Part shown: positions 34,635 through 43,113 of the stretch, piece by piece
Layout of the letters: each line of letters begins with the position of its first letter
How positions within the stretch are numbered: the stretch's first letter is position 1
Source: Candidatus Eiseniibacteriota bacterium
GTDB lineage: Bacteria; Eisenbacteria; RBG-16-71-46; CAIMUX01
Length of the DNA stretch: 64,000 bases
Assembly (NCBI GenBank): GCA_020633975.1
Contig: JACKCR010000002.1
Span: forward strand, 744,001-808,000
Direction: 5' to 3'
Position numbers and translations under genes: made by a program
The notes under the pieces: generated by a model
What the model was told of the DNA's origin: nothing
Database searches by the model: none
The model's input: only the letters and a program-made list of their open reading frames with translations

Positions 34635-34813
34635 TCCCCGAGTCGTAACCGATCAGGTCCGTTCATCCATCGCTTCTTCAGGGCTGGCCGGACGGGGTAC
34701 ACTCGTGGAGTAAGCAGGCCGGGGACGATCAGAGGACTTAGATTGTGGGCGCTTCTCCCGACGCCGAGTGGAGGGAGGTGCGTCTCGATACGTTTCGAGG
34801 GAGCCGACCTCCG

Positions 34814-37800
34814 ATGCACGACTCCAACCTCCGCCCCTGGGCCCTAGCCCTCGTCCTGCTCTGTGCTCTCGCGGTTCAGCCCGCCTCCGCACAGTACTTC
34901 GGCCAGAACAAGGTGCAGTACGAGACGCACGACTGGTCGATCATCGAGACCGACAACTTCAAGGTCTACTTCCACGAGGGGGAACGTCGGGTCGCACTCG
35001 ACGTCGCCCGGATGGCGGAGCGGGCCTACACCCGGATCTCGACCATCCTGAACCACGAGATCGCGGAGCCTGTCCCGATCATCCTCTCCGCGTCGCACGC
35101 GGAGTTCCAGGTCTCCAACGTCTCGCAAGGTTTCGTTGGTGAGGGGACCGGGGGCTTCACCGAGTTCCTCAAGCGTCGCGTCGCGATGCCGGTCACTGGC
35201 GACTACGGTGAGACCGAGCACGTCCTGACGCACGAACTCGTCCACGCGTTCCAGATCGACCTGCTGACCCACGGCAGCCGGAGTATGGGGGCCGGGCTCC
35301 GGTGGGTCCCGCCTCTCTGGGTGATGGAAGGGATGGCGGAGTACGTCTCCACCGGCGAACTCGACCCGCTCACCGAGATGTGGCTCCGGGACGGCGCTCT
35401 CGAGGGCTATCTCCTACCCGTGACCTACATGGACCGGATCGGCGACATCCGCGTCTATCGGTACGGCCAGGCGATCATGTCGTACATCGGCCACACCTAT
35501 GGTGACGAGACGATCGGTGAGTTCTTCAAGAAGCTCAGCGTGACCCACAACGTCTCCCGGGCGATGGAAGAGGCGATCGGCGTCACGCTGGAGAAGCTCT
35601 CCGACAACTTCATCCAGGAGATGCGGAAGACCTATCTTCCCGCGGTTGCGGATCACGACCGTCCTGACGACTTTGCCTTCCGTCTCACGCATTCCGAGGC
35701 CGAACTGGCCAACGTGAACCTGTCTCCATCCGTCTCGCCGGATGGAGACCACGTCGTGTTCTTCAGCGACCGGTCGCTCTACAACGATCTCTACCTCGCA
35801 TCGGCCATCGACGGGACGGTGGAGAAGCGACTGGTCAAGGGCGAGCGGAACCCGGACTTCGAGAGCCTGCGCTACTTCCGGAGCACGGCCGACTGGGCGC
35901 CGGACGGTGAGTCGATCTGCTTCGTCGCCCTCTCGCAAGGGCGGGACGCGATCTACGTCCAACGGGTTCGAGACGAGAAGATCCTCCACAAACTCCGTTT
36001 CGAGCTCGACGGAATCAACAGCCCGTCTTTCTCGAACGATGGCAAGTGGATCGTCTTCTCCGGAATGGACGACGGCAGCTCGAACCTCTACCGCTCCCGA
36101 GTGGACGGCACTGGGCTCGAGCAGCTGACGGACGATCGGTTCATGGTGCGCGAGCCGCGGTACTCGTCCGACGGAACCCGGATCGTCTTCATCACGGACC
36201 GTGGACCCGACACGGACTTCGACCGGCTCCTCTTCGCGAACCCGAAGGTCGCAATCTACGACCTCGCGTCGGGGAAGATTCAGGTGCTTCCAGAGCAGCC
36301 GGGCACGAACATCAGCCCCCACTTCCTCCCGGGAGACGAGTACCTGCTCTACGTGTCGGATCGCTCCGGCATCGCGAACGTCTACCTGCGGAATCTCGCC
36401 ACGAACGAAGATCGTCGGATCACGAACGTACTGACCGGGGTCAGCGGCATCATTCCGACCGGGACCGCGGCGAGCCTCTCGCGGAACGGAAAGCGACTCG
36501 TCTTCTCCGCGTTCAGCCGGGGCGGGCTCGACCTCTTCGCGGTGAAGAACCCGCTCGAGATGTGGGAGGACGGGACGCCCTGGCACGAGCCGGCTCCCGA
36601 TCCGCTCCTCGCGGACGACCCACAGGATCTCAGCATCCGGATCGCACTCGACGACGGAACGACCCTGCCTCAGCCCCGGAAGCTCGAGGCGACGCCTGGC
36701 GAAGCCACCGATGCGGTCCCCGCAGAGTCCGAAGACACCGGCTCTCGCGAGGCGGACGAGGACAAGGCGCCAAGCGGCGCCGAGGGCACGTCCGGTCCTG
36801 CCGACGGATCGAACGGCGATACGTCCAGCGGTTCCGACGAGCCGGAGCAGATGGGTCCGGACCTCGCATCCAACTCGGGCGAAGATCCGTTCGACCTCTT
36901 CGGTCCCAGTGAGGAGGTGGAGGAGTCCGATCCGGAAGTGGAGGCTCGCCTCGACAGCCTCTGGTCCACGATCCGGGACATCGACGTTCCGGAGGGCGCC
37001 GTCCGCGGCAGCGACAACCTTCCGTCGTTCGCGCAGGGGCCCGAGTCTCATGCCGAAGAGGAAGTGGTCGTCACCGACGTCTTCGCCGAGAACCTCGATC
37101 TGCCGGATCCGTCCGCGTTCAAGATCGAGCGCTACACTCCGAAGTTCAGTGCCGACTACGTCTCCGCGAACGGCTTCTTCGCGAACAACGTCGGCCTCGC
37201 CGCGCAGAGCGTTCTCCAGTTCTCCGACGTGCTGGGCGATCAGATCATCTTGGTCGGTGCCGACGTGTACGGAAGCTTCTCCGACTCGGACCTCTTCCTC
37301 GGCTACACGAACCTGAGGCACCGGATCAGCTGGGGAGTCTCGGCGTTCCAGTATCGCAACGACTTCTACATCTTCACCGCGGAAGACACGGACGACTTCG
37401 TCAGCCAGATCTACCGAGGCGTCAACCTGACCGTGCAGCGCCCGTTCAACCGGTTCCGCCGGATCGAGACGTCGCTCTCCGGAATGGCCGTGTCGGAGTC
37501 CGTCTACCGCGGAAGCTTCTACTCCCAGGAGTTCACGCAAGACCAAGAGGGCACCCGGTACTACTTCCAGCCCGGCCTCGCCCTCATCACGGACAAGACG
37601 CTCTACGGATACACCGGGCCGATCAGTGGCGGACGCGACCGGCTCTCCTTCGACGTTGCGTTCGGCGATCTCCAGTACCGCACCTGGCTCGGAGACGTCC
37701 GGCGGTACTACAACGTGCGTCAGCGGTATGCGCTCGCGCTCAGGGGCATCGCCGCCACGTCGGACGGACGGGATCCACAGTACTTCCGGATCGGCGGTCC

Positions 37801-38167
37801 CTACACGATCCGCGGCTACGAGTACGGCGAGTTCCGCGGGACGAAGATCGCGATGGCCAACGCCGAGTTCCGCTTCCCGCTCATCGAGCAGCTCCGCCTC
37901 GGGTGGCCGCTTCCGCTCGCGCTTCAGGGGGTGCGGGGGGCGATCTTCTTCGACGTTGGAGGCGCCTGGAACGACAGCTCCGCCTTCAAGCCTGCGGAGT
38001 CCCACTCCGGATCCTTCCGGCTCGTGGATCTCCGGGCGAGCTACGGGCTCTCGACGAGCATGAACATCGGCTTCACCATCCTCAAGTGGGACCTGGCCTG
38101 GAAGACCGACCTGTTCACGAACCTCGGGAAGCCTGCTGGGTCGATCTCGTTCGGCCTGGACTATTGA
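34814..38167 (+). CDS. Secreted peptidase-MA / TolB-like propeller / Omp85-barrel fusion protein
   Basis: From the ATG at 34814 (GGGAG ten bases upstream) the protein has 1117 residues and a clean signal peptide (LALVLLCALAVQPASAQ). Residues about 20-290 form a gluzincin-like domain with HELVH (140-144) and downstream EGMAEY (E172/E176), matching peptidase-MA-like metalloproteases. Residues about 300-600 contain WD40-like/PD40 beta-propeller repeats (LSPSVSPDGDHVVFFSDRS, YSSDGTRIVFITDRG). A long acidic Ser/Asp/Glu linker (about 623-750) leads to a C-terminal Omp85-like barrel with GGPYTIRGYEYGEFRG. It would be outer-membrane anchored with the protease and propeller in the periplasm. Partners and substrates are unknown. 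Confidence 0.87.
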   Translation: MHDSNLRPWALALVLLCALAVQPASAQYFGQNKVQYETHDWSIIETDNFKVYFHEGERRVALDVARMAERAYTRISTILNHEIAEPVPIILSASHAEFQVSNVSQGFVGEGTGGFTEFLKRRVAMPVTGDYGETEHVLTHELVHAFQIDLLTHGSRSMGAGLRWVPPLWVMEGMAEYVSTGELDPLTEMWLRDGALEGYLLPVTYMDRIGDIRVYRYGQAIMSYIGHTYGDETIGEFFKKLSVTHNVSRAMEEAIGVTLEKLSDNFIQEMRKTYLPAVADHDRPDDFAFRLTHSEAELANVNLSPSVSPDGDHVVFFSDRSLYNDLYLASAIDGTVEKRLVKGERNPDFESLRYFRSTADWAPDGESICFVALSQGRDAIYVQRVRDEKILHKLRFELDGINSPSFSNDGKWIVFSGMDDGSSNLYRSRVDGTGLEQLTDDRFMVREPRYSSDGTRIVFITDRGPDTDFDRLLFANPKVAIYDLASGKIQVLPEQPGTNISPHFLPGDEYLLYVSDRSGIANVYLRNLATNEDRRITNVLTGVSGIIPTGTAASLSRNGKRLVFSAFSRGGLDLFAVKNPLEMWEDGTPWHEPAPDPLLADDPQDLSIRIALDDGTTLPQPRKLEATPGEATDAVPAESEDTGSREADEDKAPSGAEGTSGPADGSNGDTSSGSDEPEQMGPDLASNSGEDPFDLFGPSEEVEESDPEVEARLDSLWSTIRDIDVPEGAVRGSDNLPSFAQGPESHAEEEVVVTDVFAENLDLPDPSAFKIERYTPKFSADYVSANGFFANNVGLAAQSVLQFSDVLGDQIILVGADVYGSFSDSDLFLGYTNLRHRISWGVSAFQYRNDFYIFTAEDTDDFVSQIYRGVNLTVQRPFNRFRRIETSLSGMAVSESVYRGSFYSQEFTQDQEGTRYYFQPGLALITDKTLYGYTGPISGGRDRLSFDVAFGDLQYRTWLGDVRRYYNVRQRYALALRGIAATSDGRDPQYFRIGGPYTIRGYEYGEFRGTKIAMANAEFRFPLIEQLRLGWPLPLALQGVRGAIFFDVGGAWNDSSAFKPAESHSGSFRLVDLRASYGLSTSMNIGFTILKWDLAWKTDLFTNLGKPAGSISFGLDY

Positions 38168-38192
38168 CGAGCTCGGTGGTTTTCTTCGCCGG

Positions 38193-40316
38193 GTGCAGGC
38201 TTCATCGGAGCGAGTAGGACGGATTCGGCAGTGGGGAGCTGGGCTCCTCCTCCTACTCCTGCTCGCCGGCTTCCTCTACTACTCGTCACCGCCCACCCGG
38301 GGCGGCGCAGCCGATCTCGTGCTGCTGAAAGCCCGCGACCTGCTCGGACTCGTTCCGGCGGGAGAGGGGCTGCCGACGTTTCCGAGCTGGGCCACCTGGG
38401 CCGGAATCTTCCTCGCCGGAGTCCTCCGGCTGGCGCACGTCCTCGTCGGTGGCGGAGAGACACTCGCCAGCTTCGTGGCCGAGTCCAGCAGCGGTCAGAC
38501 TGCGTTCCTGCGCTTCTGTGTGTCGTGTCTCGCCGCCGCATCTCTCGTCGGAGGCGCGAGTCTCGTGGCGCGGCTCGCCCGTCCGGAGGACTCGTCTGCC
38601 GCGCCGTCGCAGCCGGATCACGCATCTACGAGGACCGGCCCGGCGGCGAACTCGTGGTCGATCGTGGCCGTCATCGCGTTCGTCGGAGTGTTGCTCGCAG
38701 CACCCCTCTTGGCCGATCAGATCTCCACGGTTTCGCCGGCGCTCTTCGGCACCATCCTCCTTCTCGCCGCCACGTGGCGCCTCACCGTGCCGTCGGACGC
38801 GAACCAGCTCCGGTGGGGAGCCGGTAGTGGCGTCGTCCTCGGCTCGATCTTTGGGACGTGTGGGTGGCTTTGGCCGGTCTTCCCGGTCTTCGCGCTCGCG
38901 GCATCCGTCGCGCGGCGTGGATGGCGCGCGGTCGTGGTCGCTCTGGTCGTGGGCGTAGCTTTGGGTCTCGCGCTCGATCCGGCGTATCTGCACGATCCGT
39001 CGAACCTTTCGAACCGGCTCCTCACCGAATGGTCGCGGGCTGGCGGATGGAACCTCGCGCCGACGACTCTGGGGAGTCGTTCGGTGCTCGAGGTACTCGC
39101 CTTGAAGCCGCTCCTCGGGTGGGGCACGGCAGTTGGAGTGGTGGCTGCGGTCGGTCTTTGGCTCTTCGAGCGCCGTGCCTCGTTGCTCGTCTGGACGGTT
39201 GGGCTCTTCGTCGCCTCCGTGCTCGTTCCGGTGACGAGCGGCATCCGGTCTCTGTCCGCAGTGCAGCAGGCCTGGGGCCCGGTCGCCGTCCTCGTCGCAG
39301 CGGCCGGAATCGACGGAGTCGGTCGGTCGCCGAAGACCGGGCGCCGGGTGTTGGGCGCGGTCCTCGCGCTGCTGGCGGTGGTGACCGCAGGGGGCGCGCG
39401 GTTCGAGGCCAGGAGTGCTCAACCCACGGCGTCACCGGAAGCGGTCGTGGAGGAGATCCGAGCGATCGTACCGCCCGGGGCGCGACTCTTGGCCGAGCGC
39501 GCGGTTCCCGGGCTCGAGGGGGCCACGTCCGCGCTGGTCCTGCCGCGCGACAGCCGACATCCGGAGAGATACGACTTCGCGTACTGGCCCCGCTGGTACG
39601 CTGGGTTCGACTTCGTGCTCCTGTCCGAACCGCAGTTCGCGCAGAACCGTTCCCGGTCGCGTCCGCTCCACTTCTATGGGCAGCTCAAGGAACAGGGCGA
39701 AGCGATTGCTCGCTGGGAGGCCGAGGGCCAAGGCTGGGTCCTCTATCACGTCCCCGAGACGTCTCCCTGGCGTGAGCCGCTTTCGCGATCGGAGCTGACG
39801 GCGATCGAGCCCAATCCCGACCTCCTGCAGTTCGTAGATCGGTTGGGCAGTTTCTATGCCGGCACGGGAGCGATCGACCTCGCCGAGGTGCTCTTCCAGG
39901 GTGGGCTCCAGCTCGACCCGTCTCGGCAGTCGTTCTACAACAACCTCGGGTCCGTCTACCTGCTCGAGTCCGAGTGGGAAGAGGCGGCCCGTGTCTTCGA
40001 GCAGGGACTCCGTCGCGATCCAGACTCACCGGAGCTCTGCTACAACGCGGGGCGCGCTTTCTTCGAGCTCGGAGCGTACGGGCGGGCCGAGTCTCTGCTG
40101 AGGCGCGCGGTGGGACTTCGCCCGAACTACGGCGATGCGCACTACGAACTCGCACGTACCTTCCTCGCCCTCGACCAGATCGATCTCGCGAAGGTTGCAC
40201 TGCGGCAGGTTCTGACCCTGAATCCGTCACCGGAGCGACGCCAGGCAGTCGAATCGGCCCTTGCGCAGCTTCCCGCGTCGCAAGGGGCCGGCGCCGGAGC
40301 TGGAGCCACGAGATGA
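38193..40316 (+). CDS. Polytopic membrane protein with C-terminal TPR repeats
   Basis: The 707-residue protein has about nine to ten hydrophobic segments in the first 400 residues, then a periplasmic-looking domain (residues about 415-530) and three TPR-like repeats at the C-terminus (YNNLGSVYLLESEWEEAARVF, LCYNAGRAFFELGAYGRA, HYELARTFLALDQIDLAK). This layout resembles large membrane glycosyltransferase-like proteins with TPR tails, but I see no clear catalytic motif. The GTG start lacks a strong ribosome-binding site. The stop overlaps the ATG of the heptosyltransferase fusion, suggesting a role in LPS or envelope glycan assembly. Confidence 0.75.
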   Translation: MQASSERVGRIRQWGAGLLLLLLLAGFLYYSSPPTRGGAADLVLLKARDLLGLVPAGEGLPTFPSWATWAGIFLAGVLRLAHVLVGGGETLASFVAESSSGQTAFLRFCVSCLAAASLVGGASLVARLARPEDSSAAPSQPDHASTRTGPAANSWSIVAVIAFVGVLLAAPLLADQISTVSPALFGTILLLAATWRLTVPSDANQLRWGAGSGVVLGSIFGTCGWLWPVFPVFALAASVARRGWRAVVVALVVGVALGLALDPAYLHDPSNLSNRLLTEWSRAGGWNLAPTTLGSRSVLEVLALKPLLGWGTAVGVVAAVGLWLFERRASLLVWTVGLFVASVLVPVTSGIRSLSAVQQAWGPVAVLVAAAGIDGVGRSPKTGRRVLGAVLALLAVVTAGGARFEARSAQPTASPEAVVEEIRAIVPPGARLLAERAVPGLEGATSALVLPRDSRHPERYDFAYWPRWYAGFDFVLLSEPQFAQNRSRSRPLHFYGQLKEQGEAIARWEAEGQGWVLYHVPETSPWREPLSRSELTAIEPNPDLLQFVDRLGSFYAGTGAIDLAEVLFQGGLQLDPSRQSFYNNLGSVYLLESEWEEAARVFEQGLRRDPDSPELCYNAGRAFFELGAYGRAESLLRRAVGLRPNYGDAHYELARTFLALDQIDLAKVALRQVLTLNPSPERRQAVESALAQLPASQGAGAGAGATR

Positions 40317-42010
40317 CTCCGCCCACGCCCACGCCCTCGCCCAGGCCCTCGCCCCCGCCCCCGCGCACGTCGCCGCACAAGCCCGCGCCGACGTCCGAGC
40401 GCACGAGCCGCGAGCGGATCGATGTCCGCGTTCCGAACTGGATCGGCGACGCGATCATGGCCGCGCCCGCACTCCTCGGCTTGGCGAAGGCACGTCCGGA
40501 TGTGGAGTGGACGCTTTGGGCGGTGCCGCGCACGGCGAGCCTGTTCGAGGGATTCCTAGAGCTCTACGGCGAAGGCTCGTGCTTCTCGCTCGAACCGTTG
40601 CCTCCTTCGTTCCGCGGGCCGCGTCGGTTCGCAGACCTCGTCGGCCGGGTTCGTCGGAACGCTGCGGCCGCTGCGCTCGTTCTTCCGCCCTCCTTCTCTT
40701 CCGCGGTGCTTCACGCTGCCGCGGGCACCCCGCGACGGTTTGGGTGGCCGGGAGAGGGAAGGCGTCCACTTCTCACGGATGTCGGACCGCGACCTCGGCG
40801 CGATGTCCATCTCCGCGTCCAGTACGTAGAGCTGGCTGAGCTTCTCGCGCGTCGCCTCTGGGGACGCGGAGTCGAACCGCCCGTAGAAGGGACGCGTCTG
40901 CCGCTGTCCGCGCGCGCTCTGATGGCGGGGGAGGCGACGTGGGAGCGGACTGGTCTCGTTCCGGAGAGGACGATCGTGCTGGCACCGGGCGCGACCTACG
41001 GTGAGACGAAGCGTTGGCCGAGTGAGAAGTTCTCTGCGCTCGGCCGGGACCTTCTCGAGAAAGGGTGGTCACTGCTCTGGTTCGGTGGTCCAGCGGAGCG
41101 GGAGCTGTGCGAACGGCTCGCCGAGGAGACTCGGAGCGTCTCCCTCGCCGGTTCGCTCTCGTTGCCGGAAAGCCTCGCCTGCCTCACGCGAGTCCGCGCC
41201 ATGATCTCGAACGACTCGGGCGCGATGCACATGGCGCAGGCGAGCGGGACGCCGGTGGTCGGGATCTTCGGATCGACCTCGCCTACCTGGACCGGGCCCG
41301 TCGGCCCGGATGCTCGCGTGGTGCATCTCGGCATCCATTGCTCGCCCTGCTTCTCCCGCACCTGTCCGACCGCGATCGAGTGCCTCACGGGAATCGAGGT
41401 CTCGACGGTCCGGGAGCAGGCGTTGGAGCTTGCGAGTCAGGGGCGCACCGGGCTGCGGCCCGCGGTTTTCATCGACCGTGACGGCACGTTGATCGAACTC
41501 GTGCCGTATCTCCGTCGCCCGGAAGACGTCCGTCTCGTGCCCGGCGCCGGGAAGGCGCTCCGCGAACTGGCAGACAGAGGCGTGGCGCTCGTCGTGATCA
41601 CGAACCAGTCGGTAGTGGCGCGGGGTGAGGCGACGGAAGACGATGTCGCTCGGGTTCACGAACGGCTGCGCGAACTCCTCGCCGCAGAGGGTGTCATTCT
41701 GGACGGGATCGAAGTCTGTCCCCACCATCCCGACTTCGGACCGGAATGCGCCTGCCGCAAACCGTCCCCGGGGATGATCCTCCGGGCCGCGCATCGGCTT
41801 GGGATCGATCTCGAGAGAAGCTGGATGATCGGAGACAACGAGGGCGACGTCGGCGCCGCCGAGGCCGCTGGGGTGCGCTTCGTACTCGTCCGTACCGGCT
41901 ACGGCCGGGACGTGGAGCCGGGCTTGCCGGATTCCGGGTCCGTAGCAGACGACATCACGATCGCGTCCCAGGAGATCCTGTCGTCACTTCCCACGCCGTT
42001 CCAGGCGTAG
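40313..42010 (+). CDS. Fusion of ADP-heptose:LPS heptosyltransferase and heptose 1,7-bisphosphate phosphatase
   Basis: The 565-residue protein joins two LPS enzymes normally encoded separately. Residues about 35-378 are a GT9 heptosyltransferase (WaaF-like: VRVPNWIGDAIMAAPAL, LAPGATYGETKRWP, SNDSGAMHMAQASGTPVVGIFGS-type motif, CFSRTCP). Residues about 381-565 are a GmhB-type HAD phosphatase (FIDRDGTLIE, ITNQSVVARGE, zinc-loop CPHHPD...CACRKPSPGM, MIGDNEGDVGAAEAAG). GmhB removes the C7 phosphate on the way to ADP-heptose; WaaF adds heptose to the inner core. The N-terminal 30 residues are a Pro/Thr-rich tract. The 3' end overlaps the opposite-strand DUF4388 gene by 112 bp. Confidence 0.92.
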   Translation: MTPPTPTPSPRPSPPPPRTSPHKPAPTSERTSRERIDVRVPNWIGDAIMAAPALLGLAKARPDVEWTLWAVPRTASLFEGFLELYGEGSCFSLEPLPPSFRGPRRFADLVGRVRRNAAAAALVLPPSFSSAVLHAAAGTPRRFGWPGEGRRPLLTDVGPRPRRDVHLRVQYVELAELLARRLWGRGVEPPVEGTRLPLSARALMAGEATWERTGLVPERTIVLAPGATYGETKRWPSEKFSALGRDLLEKGWSLLWFGGPAERELCERLAEETRSVSLAGSLSLPESLACLTRVRAMISNDSGAMHMAQASGTPVVGIFGSTSPTWTGPVGPDARVVHLGIHCSPCFSRTCPTAIECLTGIEVSTVREQALELASQGRTGLRPAVFIDRDGTLIELVPYLRRPEDVRLVPGAGKALRELADRGVALVVITNQSVVARGEATEDDVARVHERLRELLAAEGVILDGIEVCPHHPDFGPECACRKPSPGMILRAAHRLGIDLERSWMIGDNEGDVGAAEAAGVRFVLVRTGYGRDVEPGLPDSGSVADDITIASQEILSSLPTPFQA

Positions 42011-43071
42011 GTGCGATCGGCCCGGAGTTCGTAGGTCTGATCCGACAGCAGTTCGGCCCTCTCCGCGGGCCACACGCCCTCGTCGACCAGGGATTCCAGA
42101 CGGTCCGGGTACTTTCCCTCGCGCTGCCGGAAGATTTCGAGGCCCTGGAGGATCGAGGTCTGATTCCGGACGGCAAGACGCTTTTCTGCAGATCGGTTCG
42201 CTTCGGGACGGATGGTCTCCGCCGTGTACTTGTGGGCGTAGAAACCGACGGCCAGGCTGCCAAGGCACGAGACGAGCAGGAAACCGGCGAGTGCGGGACT
42301 CCGCAGCCGCATCGGTTGCTCGATCAGGATCTGCGCGACGCTCGAACCGGTCGCCCTGGACTCCATCCGGACGGTACCTTGGTCGCGAAGATCACGGATC
42401 GCGGTGAGCACGTCGTACTCGGCGACCTTGAGGGTATCGATCAACGCGCCGATGTTCCGCTTCCCGTCGATCCGGGAAAGGAGCGCCCGTTCGAGGGATG
42501 CCGGAACGGGATTCTCCGACTCGAAGCTCGTATTCGGCGGATTCGGTACGAGATCGGGCACGGCTGTGAGTGGGAATCCACCCGATTTGAGGTCCGCTGC
42601 CTCGTCGAGTCGACGCATCGACTCGAGCATCGCCGTCTCCACGTTCCAGGGTGGACCGGAGATCGGAGGGACCGGGCTGGACTCGAACTCGAAGCGTCCC
42701 TTGTTCCAGAGAAGCACGCGGTCGAGCACACCCTGGAGTACGAGGCCACGCGTCTCTTCGAGAGTTTCCTCTTCGAGCTTCACGCTCTCGACGATCTGCC
42801 GCCATAGGTCGACCCCGCGCTCGGCGGCGAGCAGCCGGATCCGCCGTTCCTCGTCGCGTCCTACCTGTCCGAGGCCGAGAAGCGTGTCGAGGAACGCGTC
42901 GGGCTCGTTCGAGTTCTCGGGCTGGCAGCCGACGAGCTTGCCGTCGCGGAAATGGAGTCCGTATTCGGTCTTTCCGGAGCGGACCCTGAGGGTACCGGTC
43001 TTCTGCTGGAGCGCGACGACCTGGAGGGTCTCGAGGACGCTGAACTCGTTGAGGTTTCCGCTGAGTGACAC
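41899..43071 (-). CDS. DUF4388 (PATAN-like) protein with a C-terminal membrane anchor and pseudopilin-like tail
   Basis: The 390-residue protein starts with a DUF4388 domain (MSLSGNLNEFSVLETLQVVA, QKTGTLRVRSGKTEYGLHFRDGKLVGC), found in bacterial signalling and gliding-associated proteins. A middle part contains a winged-helix-like segment (SLERALLSRIDGKRNIGALI). A hydrophobic segment at about 259-280 is followed by TSILQGLEIFRQREGKYPDRLESLV, which resembles the N-terminal helix and loop of type II pseudopilins. No enzyme motif is visible. It is the second gene of a minus-strand pair with the TPR/zinc-finger protein, 42 bp downstream of it. Confidence 0.8.
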   Translation of the reverse strand: MSLSGNLNEFSVLETLQVVALQQKTGTLRVRSGKTEYGLHFRDGKLVGCQPENSNEPDAFLDTLLGLGQVGRDEERRIRLLAAERGVDLWRQIVESVKLEEETLEETRGLVLQGVLDRVLLWNKGRFEFESSPVPPISGPPWNVETAMLESMRRLDEAADLKSGGFPLTAVPDLVPNPPNTSFESENPVPASLERALLSRIDGKRNIGALIDTLKVAEYDVLTAIRDLRDQGTVRMESRATGSSVAQILIEQPMRLRSPALAGFLLVSCLGSLAVGFYAHKYTAETIRPEANRSAEKRLAVRNQTSILQGLEIFRQREGKYPDRLESLVDEGVWPAERAELLSDQTYELRADRTYAWNGVGSDDRISWDAIVMSSATDPESGKPGSTSRP

Positions 43072-43113
43072 GGGCGAAAGTCCCTTTCGGTTGCTTGGCT
43101 GTTTCGCGGCCCG

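Noticed and set aside
35414-38005. A long open frame on the minus strand opposite the peptidase-propeller-barrel gene
   Set aside because: It is an artefact of high G+C codon bias in the opposite strand: the product has no recognisable domains and is extremely Arg/Asp/Val-rich, while the plus strand has clear motifs. The same applies to minus-strand frames across 24499-25911 and 2724-4148.
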